From: Castor canadensis
Lineage: Eukaryota > Chordata > Mammalia > Rodentia > Castoridae
Direction: 5' to 3'
NCBI RefSeq assembly: GCF_047511655.1
Contig: NC_133386.1
Span: 79,735,501-79,799,500, forward strand
DNA length: 64,000 nucleotides
Position numbers and translations under genes: made by a program. Below the pieces are notes generated by a model. The model did not search any database. It had not been told where the DNA came from and was given only the letters and a program-made list of their open reading frames with translations. Below, one piece after another: positions 1 through 11,139 of the stretch (the first letter of the stretch is position 1; each line of letters starts with the position of its first letter).

Positions 1-47
1 ATATCTATTAAGACTCTACCAGAGTAGAAATTAAAAAGTTATCATAC

Positions 48-146
48 ACTGTAAGGTCCTCTGCAATCTGACTCTGACCTCATTTACAACTCTGTGCCCT
101 CACTTGCTTCTCTGAAGCCACACTGGCCTCTTTGTTGTGGACTGAC
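48..146 (+). repeat. L2 LINE fragment
   Basis: Words such as 'gacctcatttacaactctg' and 'gaagccacactggcctc' follow the order of the mammalian L2 3' half. The copy is short and diverged. The rest of 1-324 shows nothing I recognise. Confidence 0.35.
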
Positions 147-324
147 TACTCACCCCAATGCTGCAGGTTTAACCTATCCATAAGTGATCCTATGGCAATA
201 ATGCCAAGGAAACAGAAATGTGAGGGAAGAAAACTACCAAAGCATTAGCTAACTCTAAGACGTTTATTATACCTTTGGGAATTTATTTGACTCAAACCCC
301 AACTTGCTGATTTGATAAACCATA

Positions 325-338
325 AATATTAATTTCTT
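325..338. repeat. Target-site duplication, left copy, of cofilin pseudogene
   Basis: AATATTAATTTCTT is repeated exactly at 1471-1484, immediately outside the other end of the cofilin-1 copy. Read in the pseudogene's direction it is AAGAAATTAATATT preceded by TT at the far copy, which fits an L1 endonuclease target. A T-run (337-342) adjoins it, the expected place for the reverse-complemented poly(A) tail. Confidence 0.85.
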
Positions 339-1470
339 TTTTCCACTGTTAATGAGCCTCTTTTTTTTAATGAGGCTTTTTATTTTTGTGTCCTGAAAGG
401 TCCCTTACTGGTCTTGCTTCCATGAAAGGCCAAAGACCAGGGAAAAAGGGAGGGGAACCAGGCAGCGTGTGGAGGGGTCATCTGTACAACAATCCATTTA
501 TACACAGAACTAAACAGACAAGCACAGAGTCACTATTGCGGTTAGAAGTTGGTAACATGGGATGGGGAAAGAACATGAGGGGAGTAGAACTGTTGTTAAA
601 AAAAATACAGCCCTCTCAAAACTGGGTGCCTGGGGAAGACTTGGGCTGCTTCAACCCAAGAGGAATCAGAAGATCAAAAGCATTTTGGGAAGGCCAGAGC
701 CTTCAGGGATGGAGGGAGGATGAAGATCCAGGGCGTGGACTGTTTGGCAACTGGGGTGAAAGAATTGCCCTCTCCTTGCCGGAATACTCCAGCCTCTCCA
801 TTCTGGCAGGAAGGGGGCATCCTGCAATCTCCAAGGGCAGGCCTGGGGCGGCCTGTGCTCCAGGCAGGGGGCTGGAGGGGGCTCACAAAGGCTTGCCCTC
901 GAGGGAGATGACAGCACCGCTCTGCTCCCCAGCTTCTCTGCCAAGGTGCAGCGGTCCTTGACCTTCTCATAGCAGTTCACTTGTAATGTATGCCTGATCC
1001 CTGTCAGCTTCTTCTTGATGGCGTCCTTGGAGATGCGTAGATCATTTTGCTCTTAAGGAGTGCACACTCAAGGGCCCAGAAGATGAACACCAGGTCCTCC
1101 TTCTTGCTCTCCTTGGTCTTGTAGGTTGTGTCATAGAGAGCACATCCACAGTCCTTGTCTGGCAGCATCTTGACAAAGGTGGCGTAGGGGTCATCCACAG
1201 TTTAACCCACATCAGCTACCAGGATCTCCTTGACCTCCTCCAGGATGATGTTTTTCTTGTCCTCACTCAGGCAAAACAGCACCGCCGTCTTGCGTTTCTT
1301 CACTTCCTCTGGAGTGGAGGACTTGCACATCTTCACATCATTGAACACCTTGATGACACCATCAGAGACAGCCATACCAGAAGTCATGTTTCCAGAAGCA
1401 AAAAGGAGATGTCAAAGAGATCCAGAGAAGATCAGAGCCACTGCAGCTGCTGCCAGGATCTGACTGAACC
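339..1470 (-). pseudogene. CFL1: Processed pseudogene of cofilin-1
   Basis: This is a retrocopy of the mRNA for cofilin-1, the cytosolic protein that severs and depolymerises actin filaments. The coding part runs from the ATG at 1387 down to the stop at 883-885 with no introns. Translation begins [17 protein letters not shown] and includes [12 protein letters not shown] and [21 protein letters not shown] cofilin blocks, then [16 protein letters not shown]. Several lesions break it. The Gln codon after VADVG is a stop (about 1199-1201). A 1-base deletion near the IYAS segment (about 1038-1042) shifts the frame. A further insertion of about 5 bases lies in the AEKLG...AV segment (about 915-925). 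About 80 bp of 5' UTR (1388-1470) and a long 3' UTR (about 343-882) are kept, with an AATAAA on the minus strand at 379-384 followed by A-runs at 361-368 and 337-342. The 14-bp flanking duplication and poly(A) show L1-mediated insertion. It is surely not a working gene. Confidence 0.95.
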
Positions 1471-1484
1471 AATATTAATTTCTT
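1471..1484. repeat. Target-site duplication, right copy, of cofilin pseudogene
   Basis: This is the exact 14-bp match to 325-338. It marks the 5' end of the retrocopied cofilin mRNA. Confidence 0.85.
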
Positions 1485-1711
1485 AAAGCATATCTGACAG
1501 GCCTTTCTTCGTCATCACTGTATAGATATTAGTTTATAGAGTTCATCATTTTTATATGAGGTGCATCTAAATATTTGAAAGTAGCAATAAATGCAGAGTA
1601 GCTGGAACTTTTCTATAATGAAACTTTTAATTATTTCAGGATAGATCTTCTAATGACATCAGATTATAATATGATGTAATGGTAGTACTATACTGATAGT
1701 GGTGACACCAA

Positions 1712-1848
1712 AACGATAAAGAGTTTGGCATTTGAATTCAGATTGCGACACCCAAATTTTTACCTATCACTTACTCATTGTGTGATTTTAGTTATTTCTT
1801 TGGGCTACAGTATCCTCATATATAAACCAGGCATGATAAGTGTTTTTT
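1712..1848 (+). repeat. MIR SINE
   Basis: The order 'gagtttggcatttgaattcagattg', 'cttactcattgtgtgatttt' and 'tatcctcatatataaa' follows the MIR core and its 3' part (last-exon-like 'cctcatctgtaaaatgg'). Confidence 0.65.
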
Positions 1849-1899
1849 TTTTCCTGATCAGAATATTTTATCAGTGAAACTTTAGTATGCATAAACATA

Positions 1900-2045
1900 G
1901 ATTAGAAGTGTTAAAACAGACCCCATCCCCAGGGGTTTTGATTCAGTACATCTTGAGTGAGATCCCTGAAGTTACATTTTTAGTACGTTTTCCAGTGATG
2001 GTTAATGCTTCCAGGAAAGAAACATATTTTGAGAATGCCTAGGAT
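1900..2045 (+). mobile_element. MER20-type non-autonomous hAT DNA transposon
   Basis: The segment reads 'gttaaaacagaccccatccc', 'ttttgattcagta', 'gagtgagatccctgaa' and ends 'tattttgagaatgcct'. This is the order of MER20 consensus words (heterocycle-rich middle, 'tttgagaaccact' terminus). Copy is diverged; orientation is relative to that consensus. Confidence 0.6.
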
Positions 2046-2604
2046 AGAAAACACTGTGGTGAGAAACAATCCCAAGTACAAATGGATTGTCAAAACAGAG
2101 GTTGATTTGTGTATGTGACATAATGAAGTAGACTGTAGGAGGACGGTGCTTATCATGGATACTGGAGGCTCCACTGCACACATCCTTCCATGGTCATCAA
2201 AGAGGTAGAAGAGAACATGATGAATCATGGGCTCTCAAAATTTCTAACTGGAAATGCTCACTTAACATTAGCTATTATTAGTAAAATTTTACATAATTTG
2301 TTTCTGATAATAGTACTGAGTAGAGATAGGCAGGTTTTCAAGGTGTGTGTGTGCAACATCCAACACTTGTTCAGAAGTAATGGGCAGAAGTGAAAGAATG
2401 GTAAGGAGAAAATACTGTTCTCATTGTTACACTGATGTTGTGCAATAAAACTCTTTTTCATTATCATCCTGAACTGATGTTGTTACTTCAGGCACTTGCC
2501 TTTATACAAATCCTGTTTCTGGAACCTTTCCAGCATTAACTTCTGGATTCCATTTCTTTAATCTTGTCTGCTCTGTTTCAATACAACAGCTAAGAATTAG
2601 CTCT
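2046..2604. other. Unassigned sequence
   Basis: I recognise no gene or repeat here. The longest open frames (60-80 codons) resemble no family. Confidence 0.5.
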
Positions 2605-2720
2605 CAAGATCTGGGCATTGTTTTAAATGTTTCACACATACCCTTTCTTTAATTACTAAATCTTGCATCATCCCCACTTTATAGATAAGGAATCTGCAGT
2701 CCAGAGGCCTTTTGACTTTT
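2605..2720 (-). repeat. MIR SINE (reverse)
   Basis: 'gggcattgttttaaatgttt' followed by 'catcatccccactttatagataagg' matches the reverse complement of the MIR 3' half ('tatccccattttacagatgagg'). Confidence 0.6.
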
Positions 2721-3137
2721 TTCTGACAGTTGTCCTTCATCTGCTTCCTTGAACTTGTTGCTTTGGACTTTGCTCCAAGTCTCCTCTTCAGCTTGAATGT
2801 GAACTTCATTTGCTATAGCTCTGAGTTCACATTGTGTACTTCTCTGTTTAGATTTGTTCCTGGAAAGGAGACTTAGACTAGGATGATAAAAATGTCTGAT
2901 CTATTTTCATCTCAAGCGTGTTGGGAGCAACAATATATTACAAATGCTTTCATGTGAGTATATAAACCCTTCAAAACATATCACAACAGAGAAAGTTGCT
3001 TCTAGTTTGGTTTCCTATAGCTATTATTTGTTTGATGAAGTCTTTGTACTTAGTAAATTATACCAATATCATGGGTCAGTTTTCACTGAATTCTCACACT
3101 TTCTTTTAAATCTCACATTACAAAGACAGTGAATTAC
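2721..3137. other. Unassigned sequence
   Basis: Nothing recognisable; AT-rich with only short open frames. Confidence 0.5.
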
Positions 3138-3262
3138 AGTGGGAAGAGCATAGGTTCTGGAGCCAGGTAATGTGCAGCCAAGTTCCCATTCAACTAACTG
3201 TGGGACTTTGAGAACATTTGGTATTTCTAGACCTAATTATTATCTATAAAAGGAGAAAAACT
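3138..3262 (+). repeat. MIR SINE
   Basis: 'agcataggttctggagcca', 'caactaactgtgggactttg' and 'tatctataaaaggag' give the MIR core in order. Confidence 0.6.
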
Positions 3263-3316
3263 TCAAGAAAAATCATTTGGGGGTAAAACATTGTACATTA
3301 CTTTTCTTTATTGCAG

Positions 3317-3495
3317 GAGCTTGCCGGAAAATCAATCAGGAGGTGGCTGGATCACTAAGTGCTTTTTTCAACTGGAATCAATTAATGAGATATGTGGGTT
3401 TATTCTTTATAGTTTTTTCAGCTTATTTGTGCTACCAAAAGATGAATTCTCAGTCTCCAGAGACTGGGATTAGTACCATGAAGAACTTGAAGTGA
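3317..3495 (+). other. Possible orphan terminal exon or exon remnant encoding a membrane segment
   Basis: A pyrimidine stretch ending in an AG acceptor (about 3300-3316, 'cttttctttattgcag') is followed by 57 open codons and a TGA at 3493-3495. The reading frame gives a short polar part with EVAGSLSAFFNWN, then one strongly hydrophobic stretch (YVGLFFIVFSAYLCY), then a basic, Ser-rich tail ending KNLK. That layout would suit the last exon of a single-pass or tail-anchored membrane protein, with one base of the first codon coming from the preceding exon. I do not recognise the protein. No partner exon or poly(A) signal close downstream is convincing. Chance remains the likelier explanation. Confidence 0.15.
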
Positions 3496-4384
3496 TCTAT
3501 CTTTTCTACAATGACATTTTCATCTCTATTCAAATAGCCAAGTTGATTTGCTTCATAGTCCTAGATTTACTCTTACATTTCTGATTATTTTTCAGTTTGC
3601 AAATACGTGTCATGCGTTATGTGTTCCTTAACACTCTGTTAAGCATTATTATGGCTGTAAGAAAATTAAAAGGCACGATCCTTATTGCTAGGAAGATTGC
3701 AATGTTAATTGTGACAGAATTAATACATCAGAAACAAGTACAGAAAATTACAAATTATATATTTCACACTGTAGAATGTAGGTATAAGTGAACATCTTTA
3801 GGGTATAGTTAGAATTTTCTTGTCCAAGAATTTGGGATAAATTATCACATGGATACTCTATAAGGGGTATTGCATTATCTGGAAGACAGTGTCTTGGAAT
3901 ATGTTTTTACAAAATCCAAAAGGGGTGGATTTCTCTCATATCACCTCTCAGATGCATACCATATGGGTATACCATAGATTAAAATGGGGAGGAATAAGTA
4001 ATTTTGTGTTCCAGAGGCTAAATATCCCAATGTTAAACAAAGCTTTTCAAAGTACTTTGTTTTCTCCAGGTCATTTTCTATCATACCTCCTAAGCATCTT
4101 TGAAACTGAAAATCTGGTAATGTCAACCAATTGCTTTAAACTTTTATTTATTTAATTTTAGGAGATATGCCTATATCTTGCCTACCTCTGTGGGTTTTCT
4201 CCTGACTACTTTTATGCCTTTAATGTGAATGGGACTCTCTGAACAAAAGTCACAGTCAGTTCGTTCATGCATGCATACCTATTTGGAGCACTGGCACCAG
4301 CTCTTCCCTATGCTAGAATGGTTTTCCCTGCATTCCACATGCCTTACTAGCAACCTACTTATTTTCAGAACTTGATCACCTATT
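3496..4384. other. Unassigned sequence
   Basis: I see no family here. Open frames of up to 88 codons on both strands carry no motif. Confidence 0.5.
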
Positions 4385-4505
4385 TCTTGCTGAGTTATGT
4401 AGCTTTGGGCAAATTGCTTCATGATTTTATGCTTCAGTTTCCTCAACAATAAAATAGAGATGATAACCACACTTATTTCATAGTTTGATTGTCAGGATTA
4501 AGGAA
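4385..4505 (+). repeat. MIR SINE
   Basis: 'agctttgggcaaattgcttc' and 'tcagtttcctcaacaataaa' are close to the MIR 3' half, followed by the usual 'gagatgataa' continuation. Confidence 0.7.
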
Positions 4506-4744
4506 GAAAATATATATAAAATTCTCATCACAGTAATGGTCCATATGAACTAAATATATGTTACTATGATCATTACTAGGATCATCACTGTTTTGTAGCA
4601 AACTTCTAGCCCATGTAATTTATGGTCTAATCCCCAAGATGAAGTCAGACAGTCCTTCATGTGATAAATTTTCATGTTACTGTGCATTTTCTCCTAAGTA
4701 TGTACTGTGGTTCATAATAAGATACTATTTCTGTTTTATTTTCA

Positions 4745-4870
4745 GTCTCTCCCTCTAAAGCATAAACTTCAAAAAGACAGGACTTTGGCTCACTGCTTTA
4801 TCTCATTTTGTGAGAATTTCTTGTATACATTTATAACTGAAAAAATTTTGTTCACTGAATGAACGAAGTA
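4745..4870 (+). repeat. L2 LINE 3' end
   Basis: 'cataaacttcaaaaagacag', 'ggctcactgctttatctca' and 'tgttcactgaatgaacg' follow the L2 3' terminal consensus (aagctccttgagggcaggga ... tgaatgaa). Confidence 0.55.
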
Positions 4871-5194
4871 TACCTAACTATGTTCCAGGTATACTGTATG
4901 CATGTATGGAATGATCACAATGAAATCTCATTAATTTATGCCAATTCAAAAATAAAAATTTTAAAAATAAAAAAATGTATCTATATGACATCAAATACTT
5001 TGTTGGGTATAGAAGCTACAAAAAATAGTAGGGAATAGTGTTCACTTGTCCATTAAAAACATCCTAAGCAGATCAAATTTATAGAGTGATATAACATAGA
5101 CACCACAGATGAGACCCACAGGATATGGTTGGGGGCCCCTAACCCAGACTCAGGGGATGCACAGAGGTTCCACAAAGGGTGTGATGCTTAAGTT

Positions 5195-5478
5195 AATTCA
5201 CAAGTACTGATGGGAGTTGGTCAGGTAAAAAATGTGAGTAAGGAGGTAGAAGTTGCTTTAGTCAGAGAGAGCAATGAATTCCAAACATTATAGATAAAAG
5301 AGGGCACATGCTATGAACATTTCACAGGAGTTCTAAAGCTGACGGATGCAAGAGTGCAAGAGCTGAAGAGACAAAATATTTTCTATGTCTTAGTAAATTT
5401 TTGGGACTATATTCTAAAAATTATTAGGAACCTTTCAAATGTATTAAGCAGAGAATCACTGTGTTACTTGACACTTTT
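5195..5478 (-). repeat. L2 LINE fragment (reverse)
   Basis: 'attccaaacattatagataa', 'gcaagagtgcaagagctgaa', 'tattctaaaaattattagga' and 'agcagagaatcactgtg' match in order the reverse complement of internal L2 sequence. Strongly diverged. The short stretch before it (4871-5194) shows nothing. Confidence 0.4.
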
Positions 5479-6479
5479 GTTTATGTCCTGGACAGCTAGC
5501 AATTATTCTGTCTTTCCCTAGAGTATCTTCTTAATTCATCTGGTGTGTTTTTATCACAGAGCACTGTCTGTCTGACCACAGATAATTGGCTAAGCTTCAG
5601 GTAGGTGTCTTTATCAGATTGATTTAATCAGATGTTTTCTCTTTTGAATTTGTTCTCAGGATCATCAAAACGTAGAGATGGGAATGCTTACTTGGGTGCT
5701 GTGGAATTCTATATTCTGCCAAGTAGGGTCTGGAAGCACAGAAGGAAAAATGAAATAGTCATCAAGAGAAAGGCAGAGGCCTAAGACAAAATAAGACTAC
5801 TTTCCTGTAATTATTATTGTCATCTTTCAAGGCCTAAGTGTTGTACTAAACTTGGGTCCTAGAGATAGTAACTATTCTTGTCATAGTTTGGTTTTGCCAG
5901 ATACAGATCATAAAGGATTCATGAGGAAATGATTTAAGAATTTTATCTTCCCAGCAAAATGAAATGAAAAGAAGTAACACTAGTAAGAAAGGAAGGATAC
6001 ACTATCAAGCCATGTCCAATAAACAATAATAATTCTGGCTAAATTCATTGGGGGAATTCTAGAGGCAGTTAAGACATATCTTTGGAGATTCTGCAATCTG
6101 GGTTGTAGGGAGCTAGGATTTTTCTACTCCACCTGTAAGTCATCCATGAAGAACTATCTCTGGGAGAACCCAAATTCTGTGCAAATCCCAGATCTCTGTA
6201 CCTATAGCTGAGAGAAGCTCTTAAACATAGATTCCAGTACTGGCTATAAAAAGGAAGTTTTCCAAAATCTATAAGAGGAATGAGATCTAAGCAGATGTGA
6301 CAGAACATGGCACAATTGGCTACAATCCTTTAAGTAAAGTTCCCTTTTAACTTCTTTTTTGTGCAGTTGAAGTTTATATTATATAATCTTCACCAACAAT
6401 CATTTAAAAAGTACCATAATATAATTAGGTTGTGTTTTACAAAAAGCATTCCGAGACGAAGACCCTCTTCTGGGATGAA
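5479..6479. other. Unassigned sequence
   Basis: No gene, repeat family or structured element recognised. Confidence 0.5.
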
Positions 6480-6698
6480 GACTAGGATTATCCTTATGTC
6501 CTCCTTATGCAAAGAGAAGACAGAGCAGTCTTTCTCAGGACTTTTATAAGGGCAGAAATAACATTCACAAGGGCCTCTCCTTCGTGGCCTCATCCAATCC
6601 TAATTATCTCCCAGAAGCCCCACCTCTTAGTGCATGCACTGGGGGTAGGGATCCAACATATGAACTTTAGGGAGACACAAACATTCCGTGTATAACAT
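6480..6698 (-). mobile_element. MLT1-class MaLR LTR fragment (reverse)
   Basis: 'cttttataagggcagaaata', 'gtggcctcatccaatcctaa', 'cccagaagccccacctctta' and 'ccaacatatgaactttaggg' then 'gagacacaaacattc' are the reverse complement of the 5' half of an ERVL-MaLR LTR. Confidence 0.65.
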
Positions 6699-7677
6699 AA
6701 AAAGTCTGGTGAGAAATGTGTGGCTTAGGGAAACATTTGAAGCCACTTAATCTGCACTTGAATTAGGAAAAAGTTCTCTGAAGAAGATGATCTGGAAATT
6801 GGATCCTGAAGGAGGGTGTAATAGAAATCTGTAATACTGGTGAGTAGAAGTTAAGGTTACAGATATAACCTTATGGTGACTGGATGTGAAAGATTTTCAT
6901 TCAAGTGAATAAAGTTGTCAACTGGAGAAAAGAAATACAAAAAGTTGATTTAGGAGTTAAACACTGATGTTTCTCTTGGCAATATTAAAGAGGAAATGTT
7001 ATGGGATATCCGGGTGAGACTGTATTCTTTTTGGAAGGTTAGGGTGTCAGCATGGAGGTCTTATAAAGAACTCTGAACCTGTGGTCATGATCTGACTTTG
7101 AAGGAAAATTTGATAGAGAAGACTTCGTCTTAATAACTTGCAAGACACAGTTTTAATGCTATTCAGCTTCTGCTTGACTTTTGTTTCTATTGGTAGATCT
7201 ATTAAGATAGTTCACTTTGAACAAAACCACACGGTCAGTTATTATAGCAGTTTATCATGAAAAATTAATATGCCTCTTTTGTTTGTTGAGAACTGCTATG
7301 TTTCCTAAGCCTTGTCACTTGATTTATCTATGAGTTTGCTTCAGTCGTGTGCAATTTACATAACTTTTCTTCAAAAATACTCTTTTACTCTCTCTGAACA
7401 ATAATGTCCATAAAACCATAGATTTGATGTGCTAGTCATGTATTTATGATATAAAATAAAGTAAATGCATAACTATATAGCCATTGGTCACATATCACAT
7501 CAAGTCTCATATACAAATACCAATAGTGGAAAACTGTACTGTATTAGAGAGATTACTGAAAATTAAAACCATGAAAAAATTAGACTGGAGCTATTTCTAG
7601 GTATGTGTTGTTATGTTGTTGCTTTTTTTCAGAAGGAAAGTTATAGTTTTCCTATGGCATAAATGTATGCAAATCAG

Positions 7678-7683
<6 letters not shown>
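6699..7683. other. Mostly unassigned; possible L2 remnant
   Basis: Around 6940-7060 the words 'ggagttaaacactgatgttt' and 'gttatgggatatccgggtga' are weakly like reverse L2. The rest has no recognisable feature. Confidence 0.3.

Positions 7684-7711
<28 letters not shown>
7684..7711. repeat. (AC)n microsatellite
   Basis: About 14 uninterrupted AC units. Confidence 0.97.
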
Positions 7712-7715
<4 letters not shown>

Positions 7716-8499
7716 GAAACTGAATGATTCAGAGTGAAAATGGAAGCTCTATTCTCAAGGTTTTGCAGTTTTCTTTGGGGGATGACTCACTGCTTTCTTG
7801 AAGAAAGGAAGAAAGTGGGGAATGTGACAAGACCACTGTCTTTGAGACTGAAGAGAGTAACAGTTCTATTTTGGTCCATTTCATTTATTGGGTCATATTC
7901 CTTAGATAGGCAATTCTACAAAGAATAAAAGATCGTAAGATAAGGAATTAATAAATAGAACTAAAATGAACTAAAGCAAATAGAGTTGAAGGTAGGACAC
8001 ATAAAAGGGTAACTATTCTGTAACAAGAAGGAACAAGGCCTGTTGTCTGAACTGAAATGTCTAAAGAGTCTCATAAATGCCTGTGTCACTGAAGAATATA
8101 ATTTTTTCTTGGGGAAGGCATTATTTAGGTATTTTTAAAGCAACTACTTTGAAAAGCAGAGGGTAAACAAAGGGGTACTCGGTAATGTTCTTGGGGCCAT
8201 TGCCCTGGACAGCCTCAGAGGAGCAGACTATCAGTCAGCTGTACTTAGCATTGGCTGTGAGGCCCTTCACACTTTACTCAGCTCTATGGGACTAGCATAT
8301 ATGCCTCATTATCCAGTGAAGTTAAACAACTTTTGAAACAATATTACAAAGTCACTTTAACACTCAAAACTGTTTCTGCACTATTATCCTGTGATTCCAC
8401 AGAAAGTCACACCACCAATATCAGTGTATAGGGTATAGCATGAGTCTAGTTTTGAGGTATATCATGTTTGTTTTATTCTAAATGAATAGGCTGCATTAT
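7712..8499. other. Unassigned sequence
   Basis: No recognised feature; the 64-codon frame near 7734-7928 has no family resemblance. Confidence 0.5.
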
Positions 8500-9475
8500 T
8501 TAGAACTATTTTAGCTTTCTAAGAAATTTGATCAGAAACTACAGAGAATTCTCATATACTCCTTATACCCTACACACAGTTTTTCTTATTATGAAAATAT
8601 TGCACAGGCATGGTGCATTTGTTATAATTTAGGAGCCAATATTAATATGCTATTGTTAACTAAAGTCCATACTTTACATTAAGGGTCATTCTATATTTTG
8701 GAGTTCTATGGGTTGTGATAATATCATGTATTCATCATTATATAGCATACAAAATAAATAAGTCTATATTACATAAAATAGTTTCAACTCCTAAAATATC
8801 ACTTCTACCTGCTCATCCTACTACTTTCTCCCTATGTACTTGGAAACCACTCTTCTTTTATTTTTCTGTGGTACTGGGGTTTGAACTCAGGGCCTACACC
8901 TTGAGCTACTCCTCCAGATCTTTTTTTGTGAAGGAGTGTTTCAAGATAGGGTCTCATAAACTACTCGCCCAGACTGGCTTTGAGCCACAATCCTCCTGAT
9001 CTTTGCCCCCTGAGTAGCTAGAATTACAGGCGTGAGTTATCACTCTTCTTTTTATAATTTCCATAGCTTTTCCTTTTATAGAATGTCATATAGTTGGCAT
9101 CATGTAGTACGTAGCCTTTTCAGATTGGCTTTTACTTAGCAATATGCTTTTAAGTTTCCTCCATATATTTTGTGACTTCTTAACTCATTTCATTTTGTTG
9201 CTGAAAATATTCCATTGTAAGGATGTATCAGTTTTTCTTATCCATTCACCTGTAAAGGACATCTAGATTGATTCAAATTTTGATAAAGTATGAATAAAGC
9301 TACTATAAACATCTATGTATGTGCACATTACTTTTTTTATTTGTTTGCTTGGATATAAGTTTTCAACTTATTTGCCTGCCTGGGAGTGTGATTGTTGGAT
9401 CATATGGTAAGATTATATTTAGCTTTGTAAGAGATGCAAAACTGTCATTCAAAGTAGTTGTACAATTTCAAGGTC
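8500..9475 (-). mobile_element. Ancient L1M 3' end (reverse), split by a SINE
   Basis: On the + strand the order is 'gaaatttgatcagaaactac', 'actaaagtccatactttaca', 'gttctatgggttgtgataat', then after the SINE 'gaatgtcatatagttggcat', 'ttatccattcacctgtaaag', 'gaataaagctactataaac' and 'gattgttggatcatatgg'. This is the reverse complement of the ORF2 end and 3' UTR of L1M elements. Non-coding now. The element continues on both sides of the nested SINE without loss. Confidence 0.8.
8861..9040 (-). mobile_element. B1/7SL plus tRNA-like composite SINE (reverse), with target-site duplication
   Basis: The tRNA-derived part ('ggtactggggtttgaactca', reverse of the GTTCAAACC B-box) is followed by a 7SL/B1-like part ('gcccagactggctttgagcc', 'ctgagtagctagaattacag'). 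It sits within an L1M. CACTCTTCTTTT occurs at 8848-8859 and 9041-9052 on either side, a convincing target-site duplication. Confidence 0.85.
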
Positions 9476-9639
9476 ATCTCTGTGTCTCTTCTCAGACTTT
9501 GTTTTATTTCCCTGGTGACCTGGCTTCTCCTTGTGGCCTTCACCAAGCTGACCAATATACCCAATATCATCTTTCCAAAGGCACTTGCAAGTTTCATTTC
9601 TTTAAGACCTAATCCAACTAAGAAAACAGAAGACAAAGG

Positions 9640-9755
9640 TGAGCACAGGTACTATTTACTGTATACAAGTCACATTAAATTTTCCTTTCAATCTTAACAA
9701 ACAATGCTCTGTTGAGGGTTTATTTCCTCAATTTGAAGATGAAGAAATGGTCTAA
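9640..9755 (-). repeat. MIR SINE (reverse)
   Basis: 'caggtactatttactgtata', 'caatcttaacaaac' and 'cctcaatttgaagatgaaga' resemble the reverse MIR 3' half. The 9476-9639 interval before it shows nothing. Confidence 0.45.
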
Positions 9756-9844
9756 CATACATACAAAGTCAGAAAATCTGTCTTTATAAATTCCTTTTAG
9801 TACTTTTTAGGTAAAGAAGTAATGATCTTTTTTGAAAATAGAGA

Positions 9845-10272
9845 AAGAGTGTAGCTTAAAACAACAGAAATTAATTTACTCACAGTTTTGGAGGCTAGAA
9901 TCCTGAAATCAACATGTCAGCAGATCCATGCTCTCTCAAACCTGCAGAGGATAATCCTTTATTTCTGTTTCCTATCTTCTAATAGTTTGTCAGCCATTTT
10001 TGGTGCCTCTTGACTTATAGCTGCATAACACCAATCTTTACATTCATCATAACTTCCTCTTTGTGTATCTCTCTGTCTTCCTATGGCTATCTTGTTATAA
10101 GGACACCAGTCATAGTGGATACCGATCCACACTACTATGACTTCGTTTTTACTAACTGAGTCTGCAATCCTAATTCCAAATAAAGTCACATTCTGAGCCA
10201 CTGGAATTGAGACATCAATACAACCTTTTTGTGTGTGTGGAAGTGGGGTACACAGTTCAATCTGCAATATCA
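9845..10272 (-). mobile_element. MLT1-class MaLR LTR (reverse)
   Basis: 'gcttaaaacaacagaaatta', 'cacagttttggaggctagaa', 'cttgttataaggacaccagt', 'ccaaataaagtcacattctg' and the 'gggtacacagttcaatctgc' end give an almost complete solitary LTR in reverse orientation. Confidence 0.8.
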
Positions 10273-11139
10273 ACCATTTCTTTCTTCTTCTTGAAACACC
10301 AACTTTCTTTTTATAGAGATTTGCTCTTTATTACAACGAACTAAGTCTAGAGTTTGTGTCTGGCTTCACTATTGGTACCACTATGAAATATTTGTCTATA
10401 GCTAGGTTGCACAGAGTTTGGAATGTAAACAAATAGATACTTAAAAACCTCCTTTTGAGAGTTTTTAAAAACTTGATTAAAAAAACAGATTCAGTTCTCT
10501 TAATGATAAAAAGCACACGGAATGTAGAATATACTGATACCTATTTTCATACTCATGGAAGAATCCGTGTCAGAGAAAAAAAACCAGCAAGCAGAGAATA
10601 GCAAAGATAAGAGATACAAGAAAGCCCCTTTCACAACAGTCATGTAAAGTTCCTTTTTGCTTCAGTTAATTTGAGGAGTTGATTTTCTTTTATTTTCAAA
10701 ATGAGAACGATACAAAACAAAACCCAGTAAAATCATGGAAGGATATCTGTCTTCCAGAGTTGGACAGTTGTAGGGACTATTTTTATGCTGCTGACCCAAG
10801 GAATTGTACAAGGAAAAACAGATTTCACATGGAGTGAAACAAGCTGGGCTTTCTGATTTTATCCCTAACTCACAAAATTTAGATCAAAGGCTAGTGAATA
10901 CATAATTAAGGAATTTTAATTTCATGCTTCCATTTCTGTTTGTGTTGGTGTGTATATGTTAATATGAGTACTGTGTCGTATGTATTTGAAATATATTCTT
11001 CCACTCCAGGAAAGGACTTGCCTTTTTACTATGTTTTCTTTTGATGAAGTAAAATTATTGTATTTAATATAGTCTGATGTATCTTCTTTTACAACATATT
11101 TTGAGGCTATGTTCTGGCACAAATATATTTAGTGTTAAT
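10273..11139. other. Unassigned sequence
   Basis: No recognisable feature; several AT-rich open frames by chance. Confidence 0.5.

Noticed and set aside
386..961. 191-codon + strand open frame, the longest in the window
   Set aside because: It is antisense to the 3' UTR and end of the cofilin-1 pseudogene; openness follows from the GC-rich mRNA copy and the translation resembles no protein.
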